Positions 20,040-28,446 of a DNA stretch of 33,191 bases are shown piece by piece. This DNA is from Phycisphaerales bacterium. GTDB taxonomy: Bacteria; Planctomycetota; Phycisphaerae; Phycisphaerales; UBA1924. The notes under the pieces are model-generated. The model was not told the origin of the DNA. It worked only from the letters and a program-made list of their open reading frames with translations, and ran no database searches. The number at the start of each line of letters is the position of its first letter. The stretch's first letter is position 1. A program made the position numbers and the translations under genes. The DNA lies in contig WGEO01000054.1 in assembly GCA_015492715.1 (NCBI GenBank), positions 1-33,191 on the forward strand, given 5' to 3'.

Positions 20040-20858
20040 ATGCGCGTTCGATTCCTTGGCACCGGCACGAGCGCGGGTATTCCCGCATTGGGGTGCTTCT
20101 GTCCCGTGTGCACGAGCGAGGATCCACGCGACAAACGCCTGCGCACCAGCGCGTGCCTGAGATTCTCGGATCCGCAGGGCAATCCCCGCACGATTCTCCT
20201 CGATTGTGGGCCGGACTTTCGCCAGCAGGCGCTCCGGGCCGGTCTTGATCGCCTCGATGCGATCCTCCTGACCCACAACCATGTGGATCACACCTGGGGT
20301 CTGGACGAGGTCCGGCGGTTCAATGTCACGATGGGCCAGCCCATCGATGTCTATGCCAGCACGCACACCCGTGATTTTCTCCATCGTGTGTACGCCCACA
20401 TCCTCGATCGAGCGCACAACATCAACGACAGTTTCGTCGCCGACCTGATCGTCCATACGATCGAAGCGGGCGTTGCGCTGGATCTGTTCGGATTGCGGAT
20501 TACTCCTATTCCGCTGCTCCACGGGCGACTGGAGATTCTGGGCTATCGCATCGAGGCGGATGATCCCACCCTGTCATCCGGACTCCTGCCCATGGCCTAT
20601 TGCACGGATGTGTCGGCGCTTCCTCCCGAGGCCTGGCCGCATCTTCAGGGATTACAGACGCTCGTGCTCGATGCGCTCCGCAGGCGTCACCATCCGACCC
20701 ACCTGACCCTGGATCAGGCCGTGGCGTTGGCTCTGCGGATCGATGCATCCCGAACATTCTTCGTCCACATGTCGCACGATCTGGGCCATGCGGAGACGGA
20801 CGCATCCCTGCCGGAGGGGATCGCCCTGGCCTACGACGGGCTGGAACTGGAGGGGTGA
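20040..20858 (+). CDS. MBL-fold metallohydrolase, PhnP-like
   Basis: MRVRFLGTGTSAGIPALGCFCPVC...LLDCGPDFRQQ...ILLTHNHVDHTWGLDEVR. Confidence 0.85.
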   Translation: MRVRFLGTGTSAGIPALGCFCPVCTSEDPRDKRLRTSACLRFSDPQGNPRTILLDCGPDFRQQALRAGLDRLDAILLTHNHVDHTWGLDEVRRFNVTMGQPIDVYASTHTRDFLHRVYAHILDRAHNINDSFVADLIVHTIEAGVALDLFGLRITPIPLLHGRLEILGYRIEADDPTLSSGLLPMAYCTDVSALPPEAWPHLQGLQTLVLDALRRRHHPTHLTLDQAVALALRIDASRTFFVHMSHDLGHAETDASLPEGIALAYDGLELEG

Positions 20859-20960
20859 TCGGGGATTGCGGAGCACCCGGCACGGGCCGGCGATCCGATG
20901 GGGAACCCGGGTGGTGGCGGGCTCGCCCGTGCGGGACGGGGCTCCTATCGTTGCCGTCCC

Positions 20961-21827
20961 ATGGGCAAGTCACGCGAGATCAAGAAGCGTCTGAAGGCCG
21001 TCGCGAACATCCGGCGGATCACCAAGACCATGCAGATGATCGCCACGAGCAAGTTCTCGCGGGCGCAGCAGGAGTCGCTGGCCGGCAAGCCCTACAGCGA
21101 GGCGCTGTTCGGGCTGGTCAGCGAGCTCGCCGGCGCGTGCGAGAGCGATCATCCGCTGCTGACGGGCGTGCCCGAGGCAGAGGGCAAGCCCGAGTTGACG
21201 CTCATCCTGACATCCGATCGCGGGTTGTGCGGGCCGTACAACGGTTCGATCATCCGCACCGCCCTTGCGCACATCCGTTCGAGCGAGAAGGTCTCGGGCG
21301 GCACGCTCGAGGTGGTCGGACGCAAGGGTGCGACCGTCCTGAAGTTCAATGGAGTTCGCGTCGACACGCACCACACGCAGTTCGGCGACAAGCCGCGCTA
21401 TGAGGATGTGGAAAAGCTCTGCCAGCGGTACATCGACCTGTTTCAGCAGGGCGAGGTCTCGGCGGTCCGCGTGGTGAGTATGAAGTACATCTCCGCGGGT
21501 CGCCAGCGGCCCGAGGTGCTCCAGCTCCTGCCGTTCCGCCCTGCCGAGCAGGGTGATCAGCCGTCGCGCAGCCAGTACGAGTTCAGCCCGAGCGAGCACG
21601 AGATGCTGGATCGTGTCGTGCCGGCGGCGGCCAAGGCCCTGCTCTTCCAGGCGTTCAAGGACGCGGTCGTCAGCGAGCACATCGCGCGCATGGTCGCGAT
21701 GAAGGCCGCCACGGACAACGCGGGCAAGATGGGCCAACGCCTCAACCGCGAGTTCAATCGCGCCCGTCAGGCACAGATCACGACCGAACTGACGGAGATC
21801 GTCTCCGGGGCGGCAGCCCTGTCCTAG
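20961..21827 (+). CDS. atpG: F0F1 ATP synthase gamma subunit
   Basis: SREIKKRLKAVANIRRITKTMQMIATSKFSRAQ, LTSDRGLCGPYNGSII, C-terminal RMVAMKAATDNAGKMGQRLNREFNRARQAQITTELTEIVSGAAAL. Confidence 0.95.
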   Translation: MGKSREIKKRLKAVANIRRITKTMQMIATSKFSRAQQESLAGKPYSEALFGLVSELAGACESDHPLLTGVPEAEGKPELTLILTSDRGLCGPYNGSIIRTALAHIRSSEKVSGGTLEVVGRKGATVLKFNGVRVDTHHTQFGDKPRYEDVEKLCQRYIDLFQQGEVSAVRVVSMKYISAGRQRPEVLQLLPFRPAEQGDQPSRSQYEFSPSEHEMLDRVVPAAAKALLFQAFKDAVVSEHIARMVAMKAATDNAGKMGQRLNREFNRARQAQITTELTEIVSGAAALS

Positions 21828-21848
21828 GCATCTGGCTCGTCGAGCGTG

Positions 21849-24026
21849 CTACAGGTCCACGGGGTCTCCGTGCGCCCGGCGCATCAGCCAGCGGAAGGTG
21901 CCCAGGCGCTCGGGCGAGCACTCGCCCGCTTCCTTCGGCGGCTTCAATCGGACATACGAGCCGTCGCGCTGCATCTCCCACGCGTCGCGCGCGTCGCGCA
22001 GCAGCACCTGCATGAGCTCGACCATGCGTCGGCGGGCGGTCTCGTCCACGATGGGCACGCACGCCTCGACCCGGCGGTTCAGATTGCGGTACATCCAGTC
22101 CGCCGAGCCGATCAGCCACACGCCGTCCATGGGGTCGTCGCTGCCGTCGGCGAAGTGGTAGAAGCGTGAGTGCTCGAGGAATCGCCCGACGATCGAGCGC
22201 ACGCGGATGTTCTCGCTGACGCCCGGGACCTGCGGGCGGAGGCAGCAGAAGCCGCGCACGATCAGGGTGATGTCGACGCCCGCACGCGATGCCTCATAGA
22301 GCTTCATCGTGATCGCGTGATCTTCGAGCGCGTTCATCTTTGCGACGATCCGTGCGGGGCGTCCGGCGCCGGCGTGCTCGATCTCGCGGTCGATGAGTTC
22401 ACAGAAGGTGTCGCGCATCTGGTCCGGCGCGACGACGAGCTGGTCGAAGACATGCTGCTCGCTCCGCCCGGTGAGGTAGTTGAACAGCTGGACCACATCC
22501 TCCGTGATCGCCTCATTCGCGGTGAACAGCCCGAGGTCCGTGTAGAGCTGGGCCGTCTTCGGGTGGTAGTTGCCCGTGCCGATATGGGCGTAGCAGCGCA
22601 GGCGTCCGCGCTCCTGGCGCACGACGAGCGCACACTTGCAGTGGGTCTTGAGTCCCACGACGCCGTAGGCCACATGCACGCCCGCCTTCTCGAGCTGGCG
22701 GGCGAAGCGCACATTGCGGTGCTCGTCGAAGCGTGCCCGCAGCTCGACGAGCACGGCGACCTGCTTGCCCGCCTCCGCCGCCCGAATCAGGGACGGGATG
22801 AACGCCGCCGACGGGCTCGTGCGATACAGCGTGAGCTTGATCGCGAGGACATCCGGATCGCGGGCGGCGTTGGCGATGAATCGCTCGACGCTCGAACGAA
22901 AACTCTCGTACGGGTGGTGGACGAGGATGTCGCGGGCCCGGATCTCGCGGAACAGATCGCCCCCCGCCTCGGCGATGCGTGCGGGCGTGACCGGCGACCA
23001 CGGCTCGAAGCGAAGATCCGGGCGCTCCAGATCGGCCAGGGGGAACAGGTCCGTCGTGTCCATCGGGGTGATGGTCTCGTAGACATCCGCTGGTCTCAGG
23101 CCCAGTTCGCGCGTCAGGAGCCCCACGATCTGCGCCGACGGGTTCGGGGGCACCTCCAGGCGCACGGCGTCGGCAAAGCGGCGCATCCGCAGTTCCTGCT
23201 CGACATGCTCGAGCAGGTCCGCGACCTCCTGATCCTCGATCTCCACCGCCGCCGATCGCGTCACGCGGAACGCCATCACCTCGTGGATCTGCATCCCGGG
23301 GAACAGATCGTCGAGGTTGCTCGCGACGATGTCGTCGAGGAAGACGAAACGCGACTGCGTGGCGATCGGACCGGAAGGATCGTCCACGGGCACCAGATTC
23401 GGAATCACGCCGGGGATCTTGACCCGTGCGAAGTGTGTCTCGGGCTCGCCGGGCCTGCTCAGCAGCACCCCCAGGCTCGTCGACAGATTCGAGATGAAGG
23501 GGAAGCGATGGCCCGGATCCACGGCCAGGGGTGTCAGAATCGGAAAGACCTGCCGACGGAACCACTCGTCGATGCGTTCGCGATCGCCCCGCTCCAGGTC
23601 CTCGACGCGCAGCACACGGATGTGCTCGCGGTGCAGCGCCGGCAGGAGCTGCTCATGGTAGATGGTCCCGAGCTCACGCTGCAGGCCGATGACGCGCTCG
23701 CGGATCCGCCCGAGCAACTCCTGCGGGCCCATCCCGTCGTGCCCGTGCAGGGTCGAGCCCTCGTGCGCCAGACGCTTGAGCAGGCCCACACGCTTCATGA
23801 AAAACTCGTCGAGGTTGTTCGCGAAGATGGCGCAGAATCGCACGCGTTCGAGCAGCGGTGTGTCGTCGCGCGTCGCCTGGGCCAGCACCCGCCGATTGAA
23901 CTCCAGCCACGACAGATCCCGATTGACGAAGAGCTCGTGTGCGGGTGGCTCTCCGTCGGCGCGCTCCGTGAAGCGGGCACGATCCGTCGTCGTTGCCTTC
24001 GTGTTGTGCTTCTTCGACTTGCTCAT
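21849..24026 (-). CDS. ppk1: polyphosphate kinase 1
   Basis: FVNRDLSWLEFNRRVLAQA, FANNLDEFFMKRVGLLKR, LTLYRTSPSAAFIPSLIRAAEAGKQVAVLVELRARFDE, HCKCALVVRQE, YAHIGTGNYHPKTAQLYTDLGLF. Confidence 0.97.
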   Translation of the reverse strand: MSKSKKHNTKATTTDRARFTERADGEPPAHELFVNRDLSWLEFNRRVLAQATRDDTPLLERVRFCAIFANNLDEFFMKRVGLLKRLAHEGSTLHGHDGMGPQELLGRIRERVIGLQRELGTIYHEQLLPALHREHIRVLRVEDLERGDRERIDEWFRRQVFPILTPLAVDPGHRFPFISNLSTSLGVLLSRPGEPETHFARVKIPGVIPNLVPVDDPSGPIATQSRFVFLDDIVASNLDDLFPGMQIHEVMAFRVTRSAAVEIEDQEVADLLEHVEQELRMRRFADAVRLEVPPNPSAQIVGLLTRELGLRPADVYETITPMDTTDLFPLADLERPDLRFEPWSPVTPARIAEAGGDLFREIRARDILVHHPYESFRSSVERFIANAARDPDVLAIKLTLYRTSPSAAFIPSLIRAAEAGKQVAVLVELRARFDEHRNVRFARQLEKAGVHVAYGVVGLKTHCKCALVVRQERGRLRCYAHIGTGNYHPKTAQLYTDLGLFTANEAITEDVVQLFNYLTGRSEQHVFDQLVVAPDQMRDTFCELIDREIEHAGAGRPARIVAKMNALEDHAITMKLYEASRAGVDITLIVRGFCCLRPQVPGVSENIRVRSIVGRFLEHSRFYHFADGSDDPMDGVWLIGSADWMYRNLNRRVEACVPIVDETARRRMVELMQVLLRDARDAWEMQRDGSYVRLKPPKEAGECSPERLGTFRWLMRRAHGDPVDL

Positions 24027-24403
24027 GGCTCGGGCCTGTAGATCGCCCAGCAGGCGGGGGCCTCACGCACGCCGACGCTCGCGACCCGCACAGACGCGGG
24101 CAGACGCTCCCGCAACGCGTCGCCGATGTGGCGTGCCAGCAACTCGGCACTGGGATTCACCCGATCGAACGGCTCGACCGCGTTCAGGTTCTGATTCCGG
24201 AACGGCGCGATGATCGCATCGATCTCCGCCTCGACGGCATGAAAGTCGCACAAAAGCCCGTCGTCGTCGAGGGCCGGTCCCTCGATCTCCACGCGCACGA
24301 TCCAGTTGTGCCCGTGCACGGGCTCGACCTCGCCCCGAAGACGGAGGCTGTGGGCCGCACAGAACGCACGCTCGATCCGGATCGCATACACGGGCATGAG
24401 CAT
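24023..24403 (-). CDS. 6-pyruvoyl-tetrahydropterin synthase / QueD family protein
   Basis: FCAAHSLRLRGEVEPVHGHNWIVRVEIEG, GLLCDFHAVEAEIDAIIAPFRNQNLN, ...REAPACWAIY. Stop overlaps the ppk1 start. Confidence 0.88.
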   Translation of the reverse strand: MLMPVYAIRIERAFCAAHSLRLRGEVEPVHGHNWIVRVEIEGPALDDDGLLCDFHAVEAEIDAIIAPFRNQNLNAVEPFDRVNPSAELLARHIGDALRERLPASVRVASVGVREAPACWAIYRPEP

Positions 24404-24476
24404 AGCACGTCATGCCCACCCGCCTGCGATCTATGATCCGCTCCGACCACCCACGGACTCATCCACGGAGCCAGCC

Positions 24477-25913
24477 ATGTCCGACGCTCCTCTCATGCTC
24501 TCGGTCAGCGGCCTGCGCGGCATCGTCGGCCGGAGCCTCACGCCCGACCTCGCCCTGCGATACGCCTCGGCGTTCGCGGGTCTCCTCGCCGATCGCTTCG
24601 ACCACCCGCGCGTCGTCATCGGACGCGACGGACGGGCAGGCGGCGAGATGATCCGGCACGCCGCCGTCGCCGGCCTGCTGAACGCGGGCTGCGATGTGAT
24701 CGATCTGGATATCGCGTCCACCCCGACCGTCGCCGTCGCCTGCCAGCAGGAGGGCGTCGACGCGGGTGTCATCATCACCGCCAGCCACAACCCGGCCCAG
24801 TGGAACGGCATCAAGTGCCTCGTGCGCGCCGAGGGAGCCCTCGACGGGCTCGCGCACGCCCCATCCCCGCAGACGGCACGGGCGATCATCGAGCGGTTCG
24901 AGTCCGGAGCGGGCGCGCCATCCGCCGAGCCGGGGGACTATCAGCAGGATCCGGATGCGCCGGGTCTGCATGTCGCCCGCGTCTGGCAGGCTCTCGATGC
25001 GATCGGGTGCGACCCGCAGGCGATCGCCGGGCGAGGGTTTCGGACTGTTGTCGACGCGGTCAACGCCTCGGGCTCGACGATCAGCATGCCCCTGTGCTCG
25101 ACCCTCTCGCACGCCATCGGCCTCTACACCTCGCTCTCGGGCGTCTTCCCACACACCCCCGAGCCGACCGCGGAGAACCTGGGCGATCGGGCGGGCCTGC
25201 TTCAGGCCGTCCCGGGCCTTGCCGCCCATGTGGGGTTTGCCCAAGACCCCGACGCCGACCGTCTTGCCATCGTCGATGAGCGGGGCACCTACATCGGCGA
25301 GGAATACACGCTGGTGATCGCCGCCGAGATGCTCCTGCGTGCCCATCGGCGCACCACCCCCGACGACGAACCCGTCATCTGCGCGAACCTCTCGACCAGC
25401 CGCATGATCGACGACATCGCACAGCGTCACGGCGCCCGCGTGGAACGCACGCCCGTCGGCGAGGCCCATGTCGTTCGCCGGATGAAGGACCTCGCCGAGA
25501 AGGGACAGACCGTGCTGCTGGGCGGGGAGGGCAACGGCGGCGTGATCTGGCCCCGCATCACCCTCGTGCGCGACAGCCTCAGTGCCATCGCTCTGACGCT
25601 CGCGCTCATGAGCGACGAGAGCCGCCCGCTCAGCGCGATCGTCGCCGACCTGCCGCGCTACGCGATCGTCAAGCGCAAGCAGCCGCTGGCCGATCGCCGC
25701 GCCGCCGCTCTCGCGCTCGATCGCCTCTGCGAGGCGCTGGGGGCGGAGGGTCGCGTCGACAGACAGGACGGCGTGCGGATCGACATCGGGGATTCATGGG
25801 TGCATGTCCGGGCGAGCAACACCGAGCCGATCCTGCGCCTCATCGCCGAGGCACCGGACCGGGCCCGTGCCGAGGCACTGCTCGACCGCGTGCAGGGGAT
25901 CGTCGTCGGATGA
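24477..25913 (+). CDS. phosphoglucosamine mutase / phosphomannomutase family protein
   Basis: SVSGLRGIVG, VIITASHNPAQWNGIKCL (phosphoserine loop), AQDPDADRLAIVDE, GGEGNGGVIWP, RASNTEPILRLIAEA. Confidence 0.9.
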   Translation: MSDAPLMLSVSGLRGIVGRSLTPDLALRYASAFAGLLADRFDHPRVVIGRDGRAGGEMIRHAAVAGLLNAGCDVIDLDIASTPTVAVACQQEGVDAGVIITASHNPAQWNGIKCLVRAEGALDGLAHAPSPQTARAIIERFESGAGAPSAEPGDYQQDPDAPGLHVARVWQALDAIGCDPQAIAGRGFRTVVDAVNASGSTISMPLCSTLSHAIGLYTSLSGVFPHTPEPTAENLGDRAGLLQAVPGLAAHVGFAQDPDADRLAIVDERGTYIGEEYTLVIAAEMLLRAHRRTTPDDEPVICANLSTSRMIDDIAQRHGARVERTPVGEAHVVRRMKDLAEKGQTVLLGGEGNGGVIWPRITLVRDSLSAIALTLALMSDESRPLSAIVADLPRYAIVKRKQPLADRRAAALALDRLCEALGAEGRVDRQDGVRIDIGDSWVHVRASNTEPILRLIAEAPDRARAEALLDRVQGIVVG

Positions 25914-25941
25914 AAAAACCCGCGGAAGATTCCTCCGCGGG
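25913..25941 (-). terminator. rho-independent terminator for the minus-strand zinc-ribbon gene
   Basis: Read on the minus strand: CCCGCGGA-GGAATCT-TCCGCGGG followed by TTTTTT. The T-tract lies on A25913-25918. Confidence 0.8.
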
Positions 25942-25964
25942 CGGGGGCTCTGGTCGGACGCTGC

Positions 25965-26375
25965 TCAGCCACCGTCGATCTGCATCGTATTGAGTTCCTC
26001 GTGCAACTGCTGCGTCTCCTTCAGACGATCCGGGATTCGGGTGAACGGCTCGCCGCAGTGCGGGCAGGTCGGCGGGAGCTCGGCGTGCCCGATCCGCAAC
26101 ACGAGTTTGTCGCAGGCGGGACACTTGGCGGCCTGCTTGACCTTGCGTGATCCGCACTCGGGGCACTCGGGAAGCCCGCCCTGCTGCACGGCCTTGTTGT
26201 ACTCGCGCATCGTCAGTTCGAACTCGTTGGAGCACTGTGAGCAAACGAGATACACCGGGCGGTCCATGCTCTCCTCTGCCGGTCCCTTCGGCCCGCTGTT
26301 AATCATGAACATGTAGCCCGCGCCGCCCAGCGCGGCGATCGCGATGATGATGAGAACGATGTTCTTCGTCGTCAT
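25965..26375 (-). CDS. membrane-anchored double zinc-ribbon protein
   Basis: N-terminal TM (NIVLIIIAIAALGGAGYMFMI) then CSQC...CPEC...CPAC...CPHC. ORF opens at 26432; ATG 26375 is the likely start. Confidence 0.7.
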   Translation of the reverse strand: MTTKNIVLIIIAIAALGGAGYMFMINSGPKGPAEESMDRPVYLVCSQCSNEFELTMREYNKAVQQGGLPECPECGSRKVKQAAKCPACDKLVLRIGHAELPPTCPHCGEPFTRIPDRLKETQQLHEELNTMQIDGG

Positions 26376-26390
26376 GGATTGAGTCTCCAG

Positions 26391-26421
26391 AAAAACGGGG
26401 GAAAGGAGCCCCCTTCCCCCG
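26391..26421 (-). terminator. rho-independent terminator for the prepilin-type gene
   Basis: Read on the minus strand: CGGGGGAA-(10 nt)-TTCCCCCG followed by TTTTT. Confidence 0.75.
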
Positions 26422-26450
26422 CCCGGATTCATGCGGCGCTCAAACGACGA

Positions 26451-27383
26451 TCAGTCGTGCCACAGCTCGCGGTGCGGCTTGCCGTCATTGTTCCACTTCG
26501 CCCGCGCCTCGTCGTCGCGCTTGACCAGTTCTTCGTAGCGGATCGGCTCGACATGCGAGTCCACATGCAGGACCTGGCTCATGCCGGTCGAGGGAGCGAC
26601 CGCGTTCGGGTTGTTCTCGATCTCCTCGCGATCGAGATCCCGCGCAAAGTGCCGACGGCTCGGACGATTCAGATCATGCGAGGGCGTCTGCCCGGGTGTC
26701 ACCCACGGATCCGCGTACCCGTCCGGGGGCGCGTCCATGACCGCGTACATGTTCGAGGGGAAGAGCACCTTGCTCTCGCGGAAGTCGCCCCACCACTCAC
26801 GCAGGTTCGGGTTCCTGCGGATGTAGTTGTATTCCGCAGGATCCCGGTTCATGCAGTGCTCGCCGAGACCCAGCGACGAGAACTCTTCGACACCCGACTC
26901 GTTGTAGCCATAGGTGAAGAACTTCGCCTTGGGGCCCTCCGCCCAGAGGGGTTCCTCCGTCTCGTCCTCATACCCGTAGTAGATCGGTGCCCAGAACTTC
27001 TTGGCCAAGTCGTGGTTGCCATCCTCGAAGACCGGCTCCCACTTGAAGTCCTCGAAGGACGACGGGCACCAGAACGCCGCGTAACTGTCGCTCATCCGTG
27101 TGCGGAGCTTCGCGGGCCAGGTGTAATACCAGCGAGTGGCCCCGCCGCCGATCGGCTGGAAGTGGCCCGCGGGCATGTAGTCCTCCTCGTCCAGCAGATA
27201 ACTGGCAAACGCGTTGCCCATCTGCTTGAGGTTGTTCCCGCAGATCACCAGTTTCGCCGTCTCACGCGCCTTGCCCAGCGCCGGCAGCAGGATGGAGATC
27301 AGCAGGGCGATGATCGCGATCACCACCAGCAACTCGATCAGCGTGAAACCCCCACGCCTGACTCGTCCAATGCTCCGCATCAT
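26451..27383 (-). CDS. prepilin-type N-terminal cleavage/methylation domain protein (pseudopilin)
   Basis: [44 protein letters not shown]: class III signal (G|FTLIE). ORF opens at 27506; start at 27383. Confidence 0.92.
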   Translation of the reverse strand: MMRSIGRVRRGGFTLIELLVVIAIIALLISILLPALGKARETAKLVICGNNLKQMGNAFASYLLDEEDYMPAGHFQPIGGGATRWYYTWPAKLRTRMSDSYAAFWCPSSFEDFKWEPVFEDGNHDLAKKFWAPIYYGYEDETEEPLWAEGPKAKFFTYGYNESGVEEFSSLGLGEHCMNRDPAEYNYIRRNPNLREWWGDFRESKVLFPSNMYAVMDAPPDGYADPWVTPGQTPSHDLNRPSRRHFARDLDREEIENNPNAVAPSTGMSQVLHVDSHVEPIRYEELVKRDDEARAKWNNDGKPHRELWHD

Positions 27384-27516
27384 GCTCGTTTCCTCGTTCT
27401 TCACCCGCCCCGCCCGAAACGGACCGACTCGTACCCTAGCCGATCTGACCCCACGGGAAAAGGTCCGCTCGCCAGATTCACATGCCTTGGGAATACGGAA
27501 TTGCACGCATCATCAC

Positions 27517-28299
27517 CTATCGGCACCCGCCGCTGAACACATCCAAGAAGTAGAAGAAGTCATCCACATCGACATCCCCGTCCGGCACGCCGTACCCCGG
27601 ATCGGTCGGATCTCCTGATCCGGTCAGATCCGCCCGGGCGACATTACCCGCAGCGAACTGGTCGAGGAAGTAGAAGAAGTCATTCGCATCCAGCGATCCG
27701 TTCGGCACTCCGTACGACGGGTCGTCGGGATTGCTCGAACCTGTCATGTCCGCCACGCACGCCGACGCCTGCACCTCGATCAGGATCGTGTACACCGGGC
27801 TCGGCAGGTGGGTCCCGGTCTGGTCATAGACCGACACATCGACGGCGTACAGGGCTTTGTTCGGATCATAGTCGGGATGCGTGGAATCGACATACCACCA
27901 GGGTGTCATCCCGAATCCGGACCATCCCTCACCTAGGTACAACTCCTGTCCGGGCTGGTCGTACACATTGCCCAGATCACCATCGGGCCGCATGGACAGT
28001 GCCGGGTCCCACGCGTGGAAAACCATGAAGATCTGGGTTCCCTGCTCGATCGGGAACAGCCCGTCACCCGGGATCCCGTTCACGCCTTCCTCGATGTTGA
28101 CGCCATTGCCCCACCATCCGGGTTCTCCCGGGATCAGGAAATCTGCGGGGATCGGATCGGCAAAGTCATAACTTCCCAGACGCAGTTCGTTCAGATCGAT
28201 CTCCAGCACCACGAGGATGTCGCTCTCGTGGGCGATCGCCACTCCTGCGAGTCCGAGAACCGCGCTCGCGGCGAGCGCCTGCCATCCGTTTCTCAGCAT
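27517..28299 (-). CDS. secreted protein with tandem GC-type dockerin-like C-terminus
   Basis: Signal peptide MLRNGWQALAASAVLGLAGVAIAHE. C-terminal tandem CVADMTGSSNPDDPSYGVPNGSLDANDFFYFLDQFAAGN / ARADLTGSGDPTDPGYGVPDGDVDVDDFFYFLDVFSGGC. The listed 995-aa ORF is over-extended. Confidence 0.85.
   Translation of the reverse strand: MLRNGWQALAASAVLGLAGVAIAHESDILVVLEIDLNELRLGSYDFADPIPADFLIPGEPGWWGNGVNIEEGVNGIPGDGLFPIEQGTQIFMVFHAWDPALSMRPDGDLGNVYDQPGQELYLGEGWSGFGMTPWWYVDSTHPDYDPNKALYAVDVSVYDQTGTHLPSPVYTILIEVQASACVADMTGSSNPDDPSYGVPNGSLDANDFFYFLDQFAAGNVARADLTGSGDPTDPGYGVPDGDVDVDDFFYFLDVFSGGCR
27547..27683 (-). repeat. two copies of the dockerin-like unit, 120 nt apart
   Basis: GAAGTAGAAGAAGTCAT at 27547-27563 and 27667-27683 (FFYFLD-encoding), in frame, 40-aa period. 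Confidence 0.85.
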
Positions 28300-28446
28300 C
28301 AAACGAGCCTCCCGCGGGGACGGATTCCCCTCCCAGACCTGCGCAGCATACCACGGGCGGGCTTGCGATGCCAGAGGGATTTGCCCATTCGCTTCCCGAA
28401 TACCAACAGGAATCGACGGGCGCCCTTCTCTAGACTCTGAGCCCCC

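Noticed and set aside
22170-24041. 623-aa plus-strand ORF
   Set aside because: Antisense of ppk1; no recognisable motif.
27547-27683. Tandem GC-type dockerin-like repeat as a novel element
   Set aside because: The CxADLTGSxxPxDPxYGxPDGxxDxxDFFYFLDxF...GC arrangement matches a known GC-type dockerin anchor seen in planctomycete secreted proteins, so it is annotated but not claimed as new.
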